Of a stretch of 64,000 nucleotides of DNA, positions 63,877 through 64,000 are shown piece after piece. The notes under the pieces were generated by a model that made no database searches, was not told the origin of the DNA, and was given only the letters and a program-made list of their open reading frames with translations. Position numbers and translations under genes: made by a program. This DNA comes from Cryptoclostridium sp036644995 (lineage in GTDB: Bacteria; Bacillota; Dehalobacteriia; UBA7702): assembly GCA_036644995.1 (NCBI GenBank), contig JAVXOZ010000008.1, positions 13,897 through 77,896 on the forward strand, read 5' to 3'. Numbering within the stretch: position 1 is the stretch's first letter; the number at the start of each line of letters is the position of its first letter.

Positions 63877-64000
63877 AGGCTGTTGATAAAGTCTGATATT
63901 CGGCAAAATCCCTTTCCATCGACTGCTTATGTACATCTGGGTACACTGCACAGCCGCTGTTCAGGGAGTTTTGCCGAATCTAAGTCTTTCTTAACAGCCT
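63877..64000 (+). repeat. Dispersed palindromic element, copy 8 (core complete, tail beyond the edge)
   Basis: Essentially identical to copy 7, and the core ends exactly at the window boundary. Confidence 0.9.

Larger units (their letters stand above)
63654..64000 (+). repeat. 193-bp tandem duplication: terminator stem plus element
   Basis: The unit 63654-63846 (terminator stem, element core, tail) is repeated from 63847 to the window end with almost no changes; the stem loop differs by one base (TACG versus TATG). The array may go on to the right. Confidence 0.9.

Overview
The window is AT-rich DNA from an endospore-forming, anaerobic Firmicute, most likely a member of the Clostridia. The evidence is the set of sporulation genes (spoIVB-spo0A, dacF-spoIIAA-spoIIAB-sigF, sigG-spoIIR, spoVAC-AD-AE), a six-subunit Ech-type energy-converting [NiFe] hydrogenase with its full hyp maturation set, and low-GC codon use. 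I cannot name the species from sequence alone.

Layout. 1-3836 (minus): a type I-C CRISPR-Cas operon, cas3-cas5c-cas8c, cut by the left edge. 4074-8532 (minus): a Cro-like regulator followed by a multi-PAS hybrid histidine kinase. 9047-11105: an orphan LytTR response regulator and GHKL sensor kinase. 11762-12250 (minus): four tRNAs (Gly, Arg, His, Gln) from two clear promoters, downstream of rph-rdgB. 13841-16735: hpt, then ilvE with a PocR/AraC regulator. 16989-26474: the sporulation block spoIVB-spo0A, a YqzK-like small protein, xerD-deoB-pdp-dacF, spoIIAA-AB-sigF and a SLOG-family gene. 26686-38405: an AGCS symporter, an AmmeMemoRadiSam pair, copA, a LiaF-like protein, a MarR regulator, a TIM-barrel protein, an EamA transporter and pncB. 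38793-41490 (minus): sigG-spoIIR, upp and a decayed uraA. 41952-53823: echABCDEF-hypA-hypB-hypFCDE and a lipid-kinase-like gene. 53995-55871: spoVA genes. 56210-63474: a lipoprotein, thioredoxin, a four-domain CoA-disulfide-reductase-type flavoprotein and a large GGDEF sensor.

How the genes fit together. Ech couples ferredoxin oxidation to hydrogen formation and ion pumping, and HypA-F build its Ni-Fe site. Thioredoxin and the reductase/rhodanese/TusA/DsrE fusion point to thiol and sulfur handling. Several PAS-rich sensors feed a two-component and c-di-GMP network. Spo0A, SigF, SigG, SpoIIR, SpoIVB, DacF and SpoVA cover initiation, forespore signalling and spore maturation.

Most unusual points. 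(1) A family of eight ~124-bp imperfect palindromes (some with a second hairpin tail, ~160 bp) lies only in intergenic DNA. All copies point the same way, some are flanked by 10-13 bp direct repeats, and several sit right behind terminator stems; they look like a mobile miniature element. (2) Spo0A carries Glu at the position of the conserved phospho-accepting Asp. (3) The SigF homologue is divergent in the region around 2.4/3.0. (4) uraA survives only as a frameshifted, internally deleted remnant next to upp.
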